Of a stretch of 58,277 bases of DNA, positions 48,497 to 57,626 are shown in pieces. Source of the stretch: Clostridia bacterium. GTDB taxonomy: Bacteria > Bacillota > Clostridia > Christensenellales > Aristaeellaceae. The translations under genes were made by a program, and so were the position numbers. How positions within the stretch are numbered: position 1 is the stretch's first letter; the number at the start of each line of letters is the position of its first letter. The stretch spans positions 1 through 58,277 of the forward strand of contig JAFVVG010000033.1 in the NCBI GenBank assembly GCA_017502305.1, given 5' to 3'. The notes under the pieces are model-generated. The model had not been told where the DNA came from, did not search any database, and saw only the letters and a program-made list of their open reading frames with translations.

Positions 48497-49752
48497 CGCA
48501 TGCCCTCCTGACTGCCCAGCATGGCCAGGCGGGTATCCTCGTCCAGGTCGTCCTCGTTCAGGCTGGCCACGCCCTGCAACAGGCCCACCAGGCACATGCT
48601 GGAGACCAGCGAGGTACCGCCGTAGCTCACAAAGGGCATGGTGACGCCGGTGAGGGGGATCAGCTTGATGACGCCGCCAATGATCACGAAGGTCTGCAGG
48701 CCGATCATCAGCGTGGCGCCCATGGCCAGCAGGCCGTGGAAGCTGGTGCGAGCGGCCATGGCCACGGTGGCGCCGCGCCAGATGATGGCCACGTACATCA
48801 GCAAAACGCACAGGCCGAAGATCAGGCCGAACTGCTCGCAGATCACGGCGAAAATGAAGTCCGTGTGGTAAACGGGAATGGTACGGGGGTAGCCCAGTCC
48901 CAGACCCACGCCGAACAGACCGCCGCTGGCGATGGCCATCAGGCTCTGCACCAACTGATAACCGGCGTTGTCATAGTCGCTCCAGGGATTCTGCCAGATG
49001 GCCACTCGCTTTTTCACGTGGGCGAACATCTTATAGCCCATCACCGCCGCGCCCGCGCCGCCAGCCAGCCCCACGCCGGTGAGCAGCAGGTTGCCGGAGG
49101 AGGCGTAGAAGAGCATCAGCGTTACGCCATAGTACATCAGGGCGGTGCCCAGATCCTTTTGCAGCATGAGGATTCCCAGGCAGCCGCCGGCGAAGATCAG
49201 CCAGGGCAAAAGCTTGCGGCGGCTCATGAAATAGCTGATGATGAGCAGCAGGCTCAGCTTGACAATCTCGCTGGGCTGCACGGAAAGGCTGCCCACATAG
49301 AACCAGTTCCGGGCGCCGTTGGTCTCTTTGCCGATGATCAGGGGCAGAACCAGCAGCCCCAGGGAGACGGGCATCAGCAAAAGCACGGGCAGCTTCCAGT
49401 GGCGGATGATGCGCACCAGGTAGATGCAGATCACCATGGCCACCAGGCCTACGCCGTAATAGGTGGCCTGCTGGTAGGCATAATCCGGGTTGGTGGCATA
49501 GAGCACCAGCACCCCCAGCGCGCACAGGAAGTTGGTGAGGCTCAGCAGCAGCTTATCCGCCGGGAACAGCCGGGGAAGGAGATTTACCCCCAGCCAGATC
49601 ATGGCGGGCACCGCCAGGGACAGGGCAAAGGCCTGCCATGCATAATCCTTGAGGAACAAAAGCAGGAATGCGCTGAAGAAGAACAGCATCACCGTGCTGG
49701 AAAGCAGCCTGCCCGGGTCTTTGCGGAAGGAACGCTCTTGCTTATTCTTCAT
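48493..49752 (-). CDS. FtsW/RodA/SpoVE-family peptidoglycan polymerase
   Basis: A 419-residue SEDS protein with about ten membrane spans. Signatures: NGARNWFYVGSLSVQPSEIVKLSLLL, LQKDLGTALMYY (catalytic Asp region) and the C-terminal TGVTMPFVSYGGTSLVSSM. SEDS proteins polymerise lipid II into glycan strands with a partner class B PBP, here the overlapping downstream gene. Whether it serves division, elongation or another stage cannot be told. It overlaps the upstream FHA gene by 11 bases. Confidence 0.95.
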   Translation of the reverse strand: MKNKQERSFRKDPGRLLSSTVMLFFFSAFLLLFLKDYAWQAFALSLAVPAMIWLGVNLLPRLFPADKLLLSLTNFLCALGVLVLYATNPDYAYQQATYYGVGLVAMVICIYLVRIIRHWKLPVLLLMPVSLGLLVLPLIIGKETNGARNWFYVGSLSVQPSEIVKLSLLLIISYFMSRRKLLPWLIFAGGCLGILMLQKDLGTALMYYGVTLMLFYASSGNLLLTGVGLAGGAGAAVMGYKMFAHVKKRVAIWQNPWSDYDNAGYQLVQSLMAIASGGLFGVGLGLGYPRTIPVYHTDFIFAVICEQFGLIFGLCVLLMYVAIIWRGATVAMAARTSFHGLLAMGATLMIGLQTFVIIGGVIKLIPLTGVTMPFVSYGGTSLVSSMCLVGLLQGVASLNEDDLDEDTRLAMLGSQEGMR

Positions 49753-50503
49753 GGCTGCGCCTCCTTCTGCGGGGCTGATAGGGCTGCTGGGGCTGCTCCT
49801 GCCAGGGCTGGTAGGGCGGCGGATTCAGCCAGGATTCCTCCTGGGGCTGCTCCTGGTAAGGCTCCTCATAGAGGGGCTCCTGCTGCTCCCAGGGGTTTTG
49901 GCTTTCCTGCCAGGGGGAAGGCTCCTGGCGGTAGATATAATTGGTATCCTGCCAGTCCTGGGTTACATCGGGTTCATCCCAGAAGGGCTGATCGTGGCGC
50001 TCGTAGGGGATGTACGCCCGGTATTCCGCGTCCAGGCCTGCGAAAAGGCGCAAACGAAGCACGGCATCGCCGATCTGCAGACGGGAGCCGTGGCACATGG
50101 GATGTTTTTTTGTGTTGGAGCGGTGGGTGAGTTCTACATCGTCTACATAGCACACCGCGCCCCGCAGGGGGAAGAGCAATAGCCCTTTACCGTCCTGGAA
50201 GGTAAAATCGACGTGCCGGGGGGAAACGCCCTCCACGGGCACCACCACATCGCAGCCCCGGACGAAGCCCATCACGCCGGCGCGGGGCACGGGGATGGCG
50301 GTGCCCTCGGGCAGCTCATCGGAGCCTTCCAGCACCACCATTTCGCCGATCATGCCGGCATCGGGCAGCTGTTTGAGGCGGCGGTGGTTGGCCTTGCGGT
50401 CCTTGCGCAGCCAGCGGAACGCCCGCCAGACGATCAGCACCCCCAGCAGCGCGAACCAATACCGCGCCGCCAGGGAGATAATTTCATAAATATTATCGGG
50501 CAT
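49742..50503 (-). CDS. Membrane FHA-domain protein
   Basis: A 253-residue protein with one N-terminal span (~residues 10-28), then a cytoplasmic FHA-like domain (~50-160). The SxxH motif VSPRHVDF is present and the phospho-Thr-binding loop reads GFVRGCD instead of GR; the later NG turn is not evident. The C-terminal ~90 residues are low-complexity, rich in Pro, Gln, Glu and Trp, ending in a run of arginines. FHA domains read phospho-threonine; next to FtsW and PBP genes it may link Ser/Thr-kinase signalling to wall synthesis. No kinase gene lies in this window. Confidence 0.8.
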   Translation of the reverse strand: MPDNIYEIISLAARYWFALLGVLIVWRAFRWLRKDRKANHRRLKQLPDAGMIGEMVVLEGSDELPEGTAIPVPRAGVMGFVRGCDVVVPVEGVSPRHVDFTFQDGKGLLLFPLRGAVCYVDDVELTHRSNTKKHPMCHGSRLQIGDAVLRLRLFAGLDAEYRAYIPYERHDQPFWDEPDVTQDWQDTNYIYRQEPSPWQESQNPWEQQEPLYEEPYQEQPQEESWLNPPPYQPWQEQPQQPYQPRRRRRSHEE

Positions 50504-50524
50504 AGGGAGTCCTTTCGGAAGGGG

Positions 50525-51811
50525 TTAGGCTAACATATTGCGCAGTTCACCCAGCAGGGGCTTGAGGCTCCTGGGGGTCTGGGCGGGATCACGCTGGATG
50601 GAGATGGTCAGGTTTTCCGGGCGGAAAACAGACTGGGCGGCGTCCAGCAGATCCTCGCAGGTCAGGTCGTCGTACATCTGGGCCTGGGTGTCCAGGTCGG
50701 CCCGGGAGAGATCCTCCGCCATCCAGGCCCAGCCCAGCAGGTCGTTCATGCCGGAAACGTCGTCCTGGTAGAAGATCAGGTTATCGGTAAACTGCATGCG
50801 GGTCTGGGTCAGGCGGATGGGCCGCACATACAACCGCAGCCGGTGCAGCAGCTCAAATACCTTGCGCAGGCTTTCCACCAGGCACTCCTGGCGCACGTCG
50901 TAGCGGATCACCAGGCGGCGGAACAGACCCATCTCCTCCATAGAAGAGTCGATCTCCGCCACCAGGGCCATTTCCTCACGGAGCTTCTGGAAGAGCAGGG
51001 AATCGCTGTTGCCGGCGGTGAAGGCGTTGAGAACTTCGCCGGTGAGGGGGAAGACGCGGTCCTCGTCCAGGTCGAAGGCCAGATGTACCTTGGCCTGCCC
51101 GCCTTCCTCGTCCATGATGAAATCGCTGCGGCTGTCACGCATGCAGAAGCCCATGGGTACGGCCTGGGCAAAGGGCGGCTCGTCGAAATGGTTCTCCAGC
51201 TCGGAGAAAGCTTCCACCAGCGCACGCTCCATGCCCTCGGAGAAGTTGCCGGAAAGGCACAGGCAGGCGTTTTGCGGCTGGAAAAGCAGGCGCTGCCAGC
51301 GGCGGATGGTGGCGGCGCTCATTTCCTGGATGGACTGCGCCGTGCCCATCAGCGAGAAACCGCCGGCAGTGGTTTTGCGGTAGCGGCGGGAGACCTCTTC
51401 GTCAAAGTCGCAGTCCTCCTGCTCCAGCTGGCGCAGCACCACCTGCTTTTCCTGGTCGATCTGCTCCTGGGTCCAGGCCACGTCGGCGAAAAAACGCAGG
51501 AACAGCTCCAGCACCTCATCGAAGAAGCGGGGGTGGGTCTTCAGGCGGAAGACAACGCCTTCGGGATAGGTGGCGCCGTCCAGCTCCGCGCCGAAGCGGG
51601 CCATGAGGCGGTTCAGCCCCTCGGCGTTAAGGCCGCCCAGGCTGCGGAAGCACAGGTGCTCCAGCAAGTGGCAGATGCCCTGATTCTGCTTGTTTTCATA
51701 CAGGCTGCCGCCCTTGAGATACAGGCCAAACTCCATGGCATGCAAATGGGGCTGGCGGGCGCACAGCAGGGTCATGCCATTGGGGAGACGATATTCTTGC
51801 ATGGCGGACAT
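50525..51811 (-). CDS. M16-family zinc peptidase (pitrilysin/insulinase type)
   Basis: A 428-residue M16 protease of the two-domain (processing-peptidase) size. The inverted zinc motif HxxEH is in GICHLLEHLCFRS near residue 48, with the distal Glu expected in DQEKQVVLRQLEQED near 125. The C-terminal half is the non-catalytic M16 domain. No signal peptide; cytoplasmic. Start ATG at 51811 with GAGGAGG 8 bases upstream. It heads the minus-strand operon M16-FHA-FtsW-PBP (21-base gap to FHA) from the promoter at 51.85 kb. Confidence 0.9.
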   Translation of the reverse strand: MSAMQEYRLPNGMTLLCARQPHLHAMEFGLYLKGGSLYENKQNQGICHLLEHLCFRSLGGLNAEGLNRLMARFGAELDGATYPEGVVFRLKTHPRFFDEVLELFLRFFADVAWTQEQIDQEKQVVLRQLEQEDCDFDEEVSRRYRKTTAGGFSLMGTAQSIQEMSAATIRRWQRLLFQPQNACLCLSGNFSEGMERALVEAFSELENHFDEPPFAQAVPMGFCMRDSRSDFIMDEEGGQAKVHLAFDLDEDRVFPLTGEVLNAFTAGNSDSLLFQKLREEMALVAEIDSSMEEMGLFRRLVIRYDVRQECLVESLRKVFELLHRLRLYVRPIRLTQTRMQFTDNLIFYQDDVSGMNDLLGWAWMAEDLSRADLDTQAQMYDDLTCEDLLDAAQSVFRPENLTISIQRDPAQTPRSLKPLLGELRNMLA

Positions 51812-51845
51812 AGGGGCATCCTCCTCGAACAAAACGGTTTTTATC

Positions 51846-51874
51846 ATTATAATAGAAAAAGCCAATGATTGCAA
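51846..51874 (-). promoter_or_regulatory. Promoter of the M16-FHA-FtsW-PBP operon
   Basis: Minus strand TTGCAA (51874-51869), 17-bp spacer, perfect TATAAT (51851-51846). Confidence 0.85.
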
Positions 51875-51894
51875 GGAATACACGGTTTTATACG

Positions 51895-51931
51895 CAAAAC
51901 AGGCGATACCCTGTTGGAAGGTATCGCCTGT
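51895..51931 (-). terminator. Terminator of the CMP-kinase-like/secreted protein operon
   Basis: 12-bp perfect stem ACAGGCGATACC/GGTATCGCCTGT, followed on the minus strand by TTTGCG. The T-run is short. Confidence 0.7.
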
Positions 51932-51941
51932 TGATGGTGAT

Positions 51942-52655
51942 TTATTGCTCTCCGGCGGGGGAGTCCGGCTCCGGGGTGGGGGTGGTGAAAACCTCCAGGT
52001 GGGTGCCGCCATCGTAGTCGGTGATGTTGAAGTCCAGCTCGGTGTCGCCGGGCGGGGGCGTGGGGGTAACGGCAACGCCGGCCTCCGCCGCGCCGGGCAG
52101 TGGGAAGACAAGAGTCATCTGCAGCCAGCTGACGCCATCCCGGTACTGGTTGGGGTAATAGGCGTAATACACCCGCGGCGTCATGCCGTTGAGCAGATCC
52201 ACCTCGTCCTCGAAGGAATTGTTGGGGCTCTTCGCCGCCTTATTGGCATGGGCGGTGGGGTCCTTCAGGGCTTCCTCCAGGGTGATGACGGTGGGGCTGG
52301 CGGCCTGTATGCAGCTGGCGGCCAGGGCAGGGAAACGGGCGGGATCGTTCACCCGGAGCTGCAGGGTATCAAGGTACCCGTTCTCCATGGTGAAGGTCAG
52401 CTCCACCCCCTCGGGGATCTCCGCCATGTCGAAGGTGGTCATGCCCAGGGTGGCGAAGGTGGGGTAACACTCGAAGACGCTGTTGATCCACCCGCGGCTT
52501 TGCTGGCTCTGGTTCTGGTTCACCAGCTCGATATAGGCTTTCAGGGCAAGCTGCCCGGGCTGCATATTGGCAGGCCAGGTGATTTCCGCCAGGGCGGAAA
52601 GGGGCAGCATCAGCGCGCATACCAGCGCACAAAGACGTTTGACCATGGTGCTCAT
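51942..52655 (-). CDS. Secreted protein of unknown function
   Basis: A 237-residue exported protein with signal peptide (RLCALVCALMLPLSALA). The mature part contains WPANMQPGQLALKAYIELVN and a Pro/Thr-rich region (VTPTPPPGDTE) before an acidic tail with TTPTPEPDSPAGEQ. I recognise no domain. It has no anchor, though the Pro-rich tail could lie in the cell wall. The start ATG shares a base with the stop codon of the cytidylate-kinase-like gene upstream (TGATG), so the two are translationally coupled; why they belong together is unclear. Confidence 0.75.
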   Translation of the reverse strand: MSTMVKRLCALVCALMLPLSALAEITWPANMQPGQLALKAYIELVNQNQSQQSRGWINSVFECYPTFATLGMTTFDMAEIPEGVELTFTMENGYLDTLQLRVNDPARFPALAASCIQAASPTVITLEEALKDPTAHANKAAKSPNNSFEDEVDLLNGMTPRVYYAYYPNQYRDGVSWLQMTLVFPLPGAAEAGVAVTPTPPPGDTELDFNITDYDGGTHLEVFTTPTPEPDSPAGEQ

Positions 52656-53293
52656 CAATTTCCTTTCAGCGCTTTTTCGCGCAGGGAGATATACTGCAGG
52701 ATCAGCTCCACAGAGCCTTCAATGCCCAGCTTGCCCGTGTCCAGGCACAGGTCGTAATGGCTCACATCGCCCCAGGCGGTGGTGGCGTAATAGTTGTAAT
52801 AGCTGGCGCGCTGCTTATCCATCTTGCGGACGTACTCCTCGGCTTTGTCAGCCTCCACGCCGTGGACGGCGATGGCCCGCTCCTTGCGCTTTTCCATATC
52901 GGCCTTCACAAAGAGCTTCACGGCACAGGGGTTGTCCCGCAGGACGTAATCTGCGCAGCGGCCCACGATGATGCAGCTCCCTTCGCTGGCTACACGGCGG
53001 ATGGCGTCGAACTGGGCCAGAAACACCTTGTGGTTCAGGGGCATATCCATATAGGCGCCGCCCAGGTTGCCGTGCATCTGCATGCCGGTGACCAGGGAAA
53101 ACAGGAGCGACTTGGTGGGTTTCTCATCGTGCTGCTCGAAAAGCTCTTCGCACAGGCCGCTGTCCTTGGCGGCAACGGCAAGGATTTCCTTGTCGTAATA
53201 GGGGATGCCCAGCTTTTCGGAAAGGAGCCTGCCGATCTGCCGTCCGCCGGAGCCAAACTGCCTGCCGATGGTGATGACGAGATTGTTTTTCAT
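52655..53293 (-). CDS. Cytidylate kinase-like family protein
   Basis: A 212-residue P-loop kinase-like protein of the cytidylate-kinase-like family (Cytidylate_kin2). The P-loop is ITIGRQFGSGGRQIG; EILAVAAKDSGL and IIVGRCADYVL follow, with the LID-like region VKADMEKRKERAIAVHG. This family is common in gut anaerobes and distinct from the housekeeping CMP kinase; its substrate is not established. Own promoter; coupled to the secreted protein gene downstream. ATG with GCGAGGGA-type weak RBS. Confidence 0.85.
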   Translation of the reverse strand: MKNNLVITIGRQFGSGGRQIGRLLSEKLGIPYYDKEILAVAAKDSGLCEELFEQHDEKPTKSLLFSLVTGMQMHGNLGGAYMDMPLNHKVFLAQFDAIRRVASEGSCIIVGRCADYVLRDNPCAVKLFVKADMEKRKERAIAVHGVEADKAEEYVRKMDKQRASYYNYYATTAWGDVSHYDLCLDTGKLGIEGSVELILQYISLREKALKGN

Positions 53294-53353
53294 CGATATC
53301 CCTCGCTTTCATAATTAAGGTAGAATGGAAACGATGCTCACCCATCTGACGAT

Positions 53354-53382
53354 AGTATAGCACATTTTCTTTCGTTTGTGAA
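53354..53382 (-). promoter_or_regulatory. Promoter of the cytidylate kinase-like gene
   Basis: Minus strand TTCACA (53382-53377), 17-bp spacer, TATACT (53359-53354). It is divergent from the guaB promoter, about 50 bases apart. Confidence 0.75.
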
Positions 53383-53432
53383 TGGATACAAAAATGATTG
53401 CACATCTGGGGTGAAAATCGTCGGAAAAGCCA

Positions 53433-53462
53433 TTGACAAATCCCGAGGCGATTTGCTACAAT
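53433..53462 (+). promoter_or_regulatory. Promoter of guaB
   Basis: TTGACA at 53433-53438, 18-bp spacer, TACAAT at 53457-53462. The leader is ~30 bases, so there is no room for a purine riboswitch. Confidence 0.8.
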
Positions 53463-53487
53463 CATCGTTAATCTTATAAGTTTTTAG

Positions 53488-54954
<1,467 letters not shown>

Positions 54955-54962
54955 GCTGTTCA

Positions 54963-54990
54963 AAAAAAGTGGCCTGCGGGCCACTTTTTT
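54963..54990 (+). terminator. Terminator of guaB
   Basis: 12-bp stem AAAAAAGTGGCC/GGCCACTTTTTT with a TGCG loop. Bases 54991-55144 hold no further feature I can support beyond the RBS of the next gene. Confidence 0.9.
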
Positions 54991-55144
54991 GATTTTTGGT
55001 ATCCCGCCGCTGTGGGCTGCGGGCCCTCCGACGCCACCCCGGGAGTTTGTTCTGCGGGTGTATTGTTTGTGCGGGGGAAGGAGGAGTTGGCGGGATGAAC
55101 GGCCAATTTATGAAGGTGGAATTGAATGGACGAGGTGGTTCTGA

Positions 55145-57580
55145 ATGAAGAAGCTCTTTACGCTGATGCTGGCCCTGATGATGGCTCTGGCGCCCTGCTG
55201 CGCTCAGGCATCGTGGCTTTTCGGCGATTATGGCTATGACGACAGCTACTATGGCGATAGCTCCGACAGCTTTGGCGGCCTGCTGGATATCTTCCTGGGC
55301 GGCGGCAGCTCCTGGGAAGACGACAGCTATGCCGATTCCGGCGACAGCTGGGGTGATCTGTTCGGCCTGTTCGGCGATGACAGCTATTATGATGATAGTT
55401 ATGGCAGCTACGATAGCTACGGCAGCTATGGCAGCTCCGGCGACGATTGGGGCAGCCTGCTGGATATCTTCCTGGGGGGAGATACGTCCACCGGCGGCAG
55501 CTATTATGATGCCGGCGACGACTGGAGCAGCTTCTTCGGCGACAGCTGGGATAGCGACGCTTACAGCTCCTGGGGCAGCACCAGCGGCGGCGACGCGCTG
55601 TTCAACCTGTTTGATTTCAGCGGTATGCTCAGCGGCGGCGGCACCTGGGAGGCCACCGACAACGGCGATACCGCCGACTGGGCGGCCACGGGCAAAAAGA
55701 ACACCACCTGGGCGTTCTATTGGTATCTGTGCGGCAGCGACCTGGAAACCCGGGGCGGCTACGCCACCAGCGACCTGGCCGAAATGATGAAGGCCAAGCT
55801 GCCGGATAACGTGACCGTTGTCATCCAGACTGGCGGCTCCAAGCGCTGGAAGAACAATTATGTGAAAAACGACAGGCTCCAGCGCTGGGTGTATCAGGGC
55901 GGCGAGCTGCGCCTGGTGGACGAAGAGAACAACGCCAGCATGGGCAATCCCCGCACGCTGGCGGAATTCCTGGACTTCTGCAACCGCAATTTCCCGGCGG
56001 ACAACCGTTCTGTGGTGTTCTGGAACCATGGCGGCGGCTCGGTGGCCGGCGTGGCCTTTGACGAGAATTATGGCAACGATGCCCTGACGCTTTCTGAAAT
56101 GCACACCGCCTTTGACGCCGTGTTTGAGAAAAACGAAAAGGCACCGCCGCTGAGCATCATCGGCTTTGACGCCTGCCTGATGGCCACCATCGACGTGGCT
56201 CACACCTTCCGTGGCTTCGCGGATTACCTGGTGGCTTCTGAAGAGACGGAGCCCGGCACCGGCTGGGATTACCAGGCCTGGCTCAGCCAGCTGGGGGCCA
56301 ACCCGGCCATGAGCCCCGCCCGGCTGTGCAGGATCATCTGCGATACCTATGCCAAGGGCTGCGAGGCCAGCGGCAGCCAGGGTAATGTGACCCTTTCCGT
56401 GACGGACCTGAGCCGGGTGGGCGAGCTGGTGGAAGCCTATGAGGCCTTCGGCGTGGAGGCCCTGCAGGCCGCTACCAAGGATAAGGGCTTCTTCAACCGC
56501 TTTGCCCGCGCCGCCGCCAAGAGCGAGAACTATGGCGTCAACAGCCGTGAGCAGGGCTACACCAACATGGTGGACCTGGGCCATCTGGCCCGGTTGACGG
56601 AGGACATGCTGCCCTCCGCGGAGAAGGTCTGCGATGCGCTGGAGGACTGCGTGCTCTACCGGGTGAACGGATCCTACCGTGCTGAGGCCACGGGATTGAG
56701 CTGCTATTATTCCTTCAATGGCAACGTGAACGAGCTGAACAACTACATCGCCCAGGGCGTGGGCGATGCCTTTGCCAATTACAGCCTTTACGGCCTTTCC
56801 GGGCAGCTCACCGCCCAGGCCCAGCAGTACCTGCAGCAGGCCGCCAAGCCCACGGCCAAGCCTACTGCCAAACCCACCGCCAAGCCCCAGCAGGCCGATG
56901 TGTACACCCTGCCGGAAACCAACTGGGACGGCATGGCGCTGACCATCGACGATGACGGCGTCAGCTGCTTGAACCTGGGCCCCCAGGCGGACAACGTGCT
57001 TTCCAGCATCGCTTTCCACCTGTACCTCATCGATGAGGACGCTGACCAGATGCTCTGGCTGGGTTCGGACAATGATATCATCGCCGATTGGGAGAAGGGC
57101 CTGTTCCAGGATAACTTCCGCGGCGTGTGGGGCGCCCTGAACGGCAAAAACGTGTTCATGGAGCTGACCTTTGAGGGCGAGGACTATAACCTGTATTCCG
57201 TGCCGGTGCTGCTCAATGGCGAGGAATGCCACCTGCAGGTGGTCTACGATTTTGTGGAAGAGGAATGGGCTGTGCTGGGCGCCCGCAGCGGCCTGGAGGA
57301 AGGCGGCATGGCTGCCAAGGATGTGCGCCTGATCCGCAAGGGCGATGTGATCACCACCCTGTGGTACGCTACCTCCTGGTCCGGGGACGACGTGGACTTC
57401 ACCACCATGGAGAAGGACACCATCACCATCCGCAATGAGCTGGTGTTCGAGGAAGCGCCTCTGGAGGACGCCATCTATGCCATGATGTTCGAGCTCCGTG
57501 ACGCCCAGGGCAACTATGCCTATACCGAGGCCGTGCTCTTCCAGTGCGAGGACGGGGAGATCTACACCTTTACCTATTGA
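55145..57580 (+). CDS. Secreted clostripain-family (C11) cysteine peptidase with acidic aromatic N-terminal repeats
   Basis: An 811-residue exported protein. Signal peptide (LFTLMLALMMALAPCCAQA). Residues ~23-180 are low-complexity, rich in Asp, Ser, Gly, Tyr and Trp, with recurring hydrophobic cores LLDIFLGG, LFGLFGDD, LLDIFLGG, SSFFGDS and LFNLFDF. The C11 catalytic domain follows (~185-560): His in VFWNHGGGS near 300 and Cys in GFDACLMATID near 346. A PTAKPTAKPTAKP linker (~575) leads to a beta-rich C-terminal domain (~600-811) I do not recognise. Clostripain relatives cleave after Arg or Lys and are often self-processed. GAGGTGG precedes the ATG. Confidence 0.87.
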   Translation: MKKLFTLMLALMMALAPCCAQASWLFGDYGYDDSYYGDSSDSFGGLLDIFLGGGSSWEDDSYADSGDSWGDLFGLFGDDSYYDDSYGSYDSYGSYGSSGDDWGSLLDIFLGGDTSTGGSYYDAGDDWSSFFGDSWDSDAYSSWGSTSGGDALFNLFDFSGMLSGGGTWEATDNGDTADWAATGKKNTTWAFYWYLCGSDLETRGGYATSDLAEMMKAKLPDNVTVVIQTGGSKRWKNNYVKNDRLQRWVYQGGELRLVDEENNASMGNPRTLAEFLDFCNRNFPADNRSVVFWNHGGGSVAGVAFDENYGNDALTLSEMHTAFDAVFEKNEKAPPLSIIGFDACLMATIDVAHTFRGFADYLVASEETEPGTGWDYQAWLSQLGANPAMSPARLCRIICDTYAKGCEASGSQGNVTLSVTDLSRVGELVEAYEAFGVEALQAATKDKGFFNRFARAAAKSENYGVNSREQGYTNMVDLGHLARLTEDMLPSAEKVCDALEDCVLYRVNGSYRAEATGLSCYYSFNGNVNELNNYIAQGVGDAFANYSLYGLSGQLTAQAQQYLQQAAKPTAKPTAKPTAKPQQADVYTLPETNWDGMALTIDDDGVSCLNLGPQADNVLSSIAFHLYLIDEDADQMLWLGSDNDIIADWEKGLFQDNFRGVWGALNGKNVFMELTFEGEDYNLYSVPVLLNGEECHLQVVYDFVEEEWAVLGARSGLEEGGMAAKDVRLIRKGDVITTLWYATSWSGDDVDFTTMEKDTITIRNELVFEEAPLEDAIYAMMFELRDAQGNYAYTEAVLFQCEDGEIYTFTY

Positions 57581-57592
57581 TTGCCAAAAGAG

Positions 57593-57624
57593 AAGGCTGT
57601 GCATATAGCGCACAGCCTTTTTTA
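57593..57624. terminator. Bidirectional terminator
   Basis: 10-bp stem AAGGCTGTGC/GCACAGCCTT followed by T-run, between the convergent protease and hflX genes. Confidence 0.85.
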
Positions 57625-57626
57625 TG

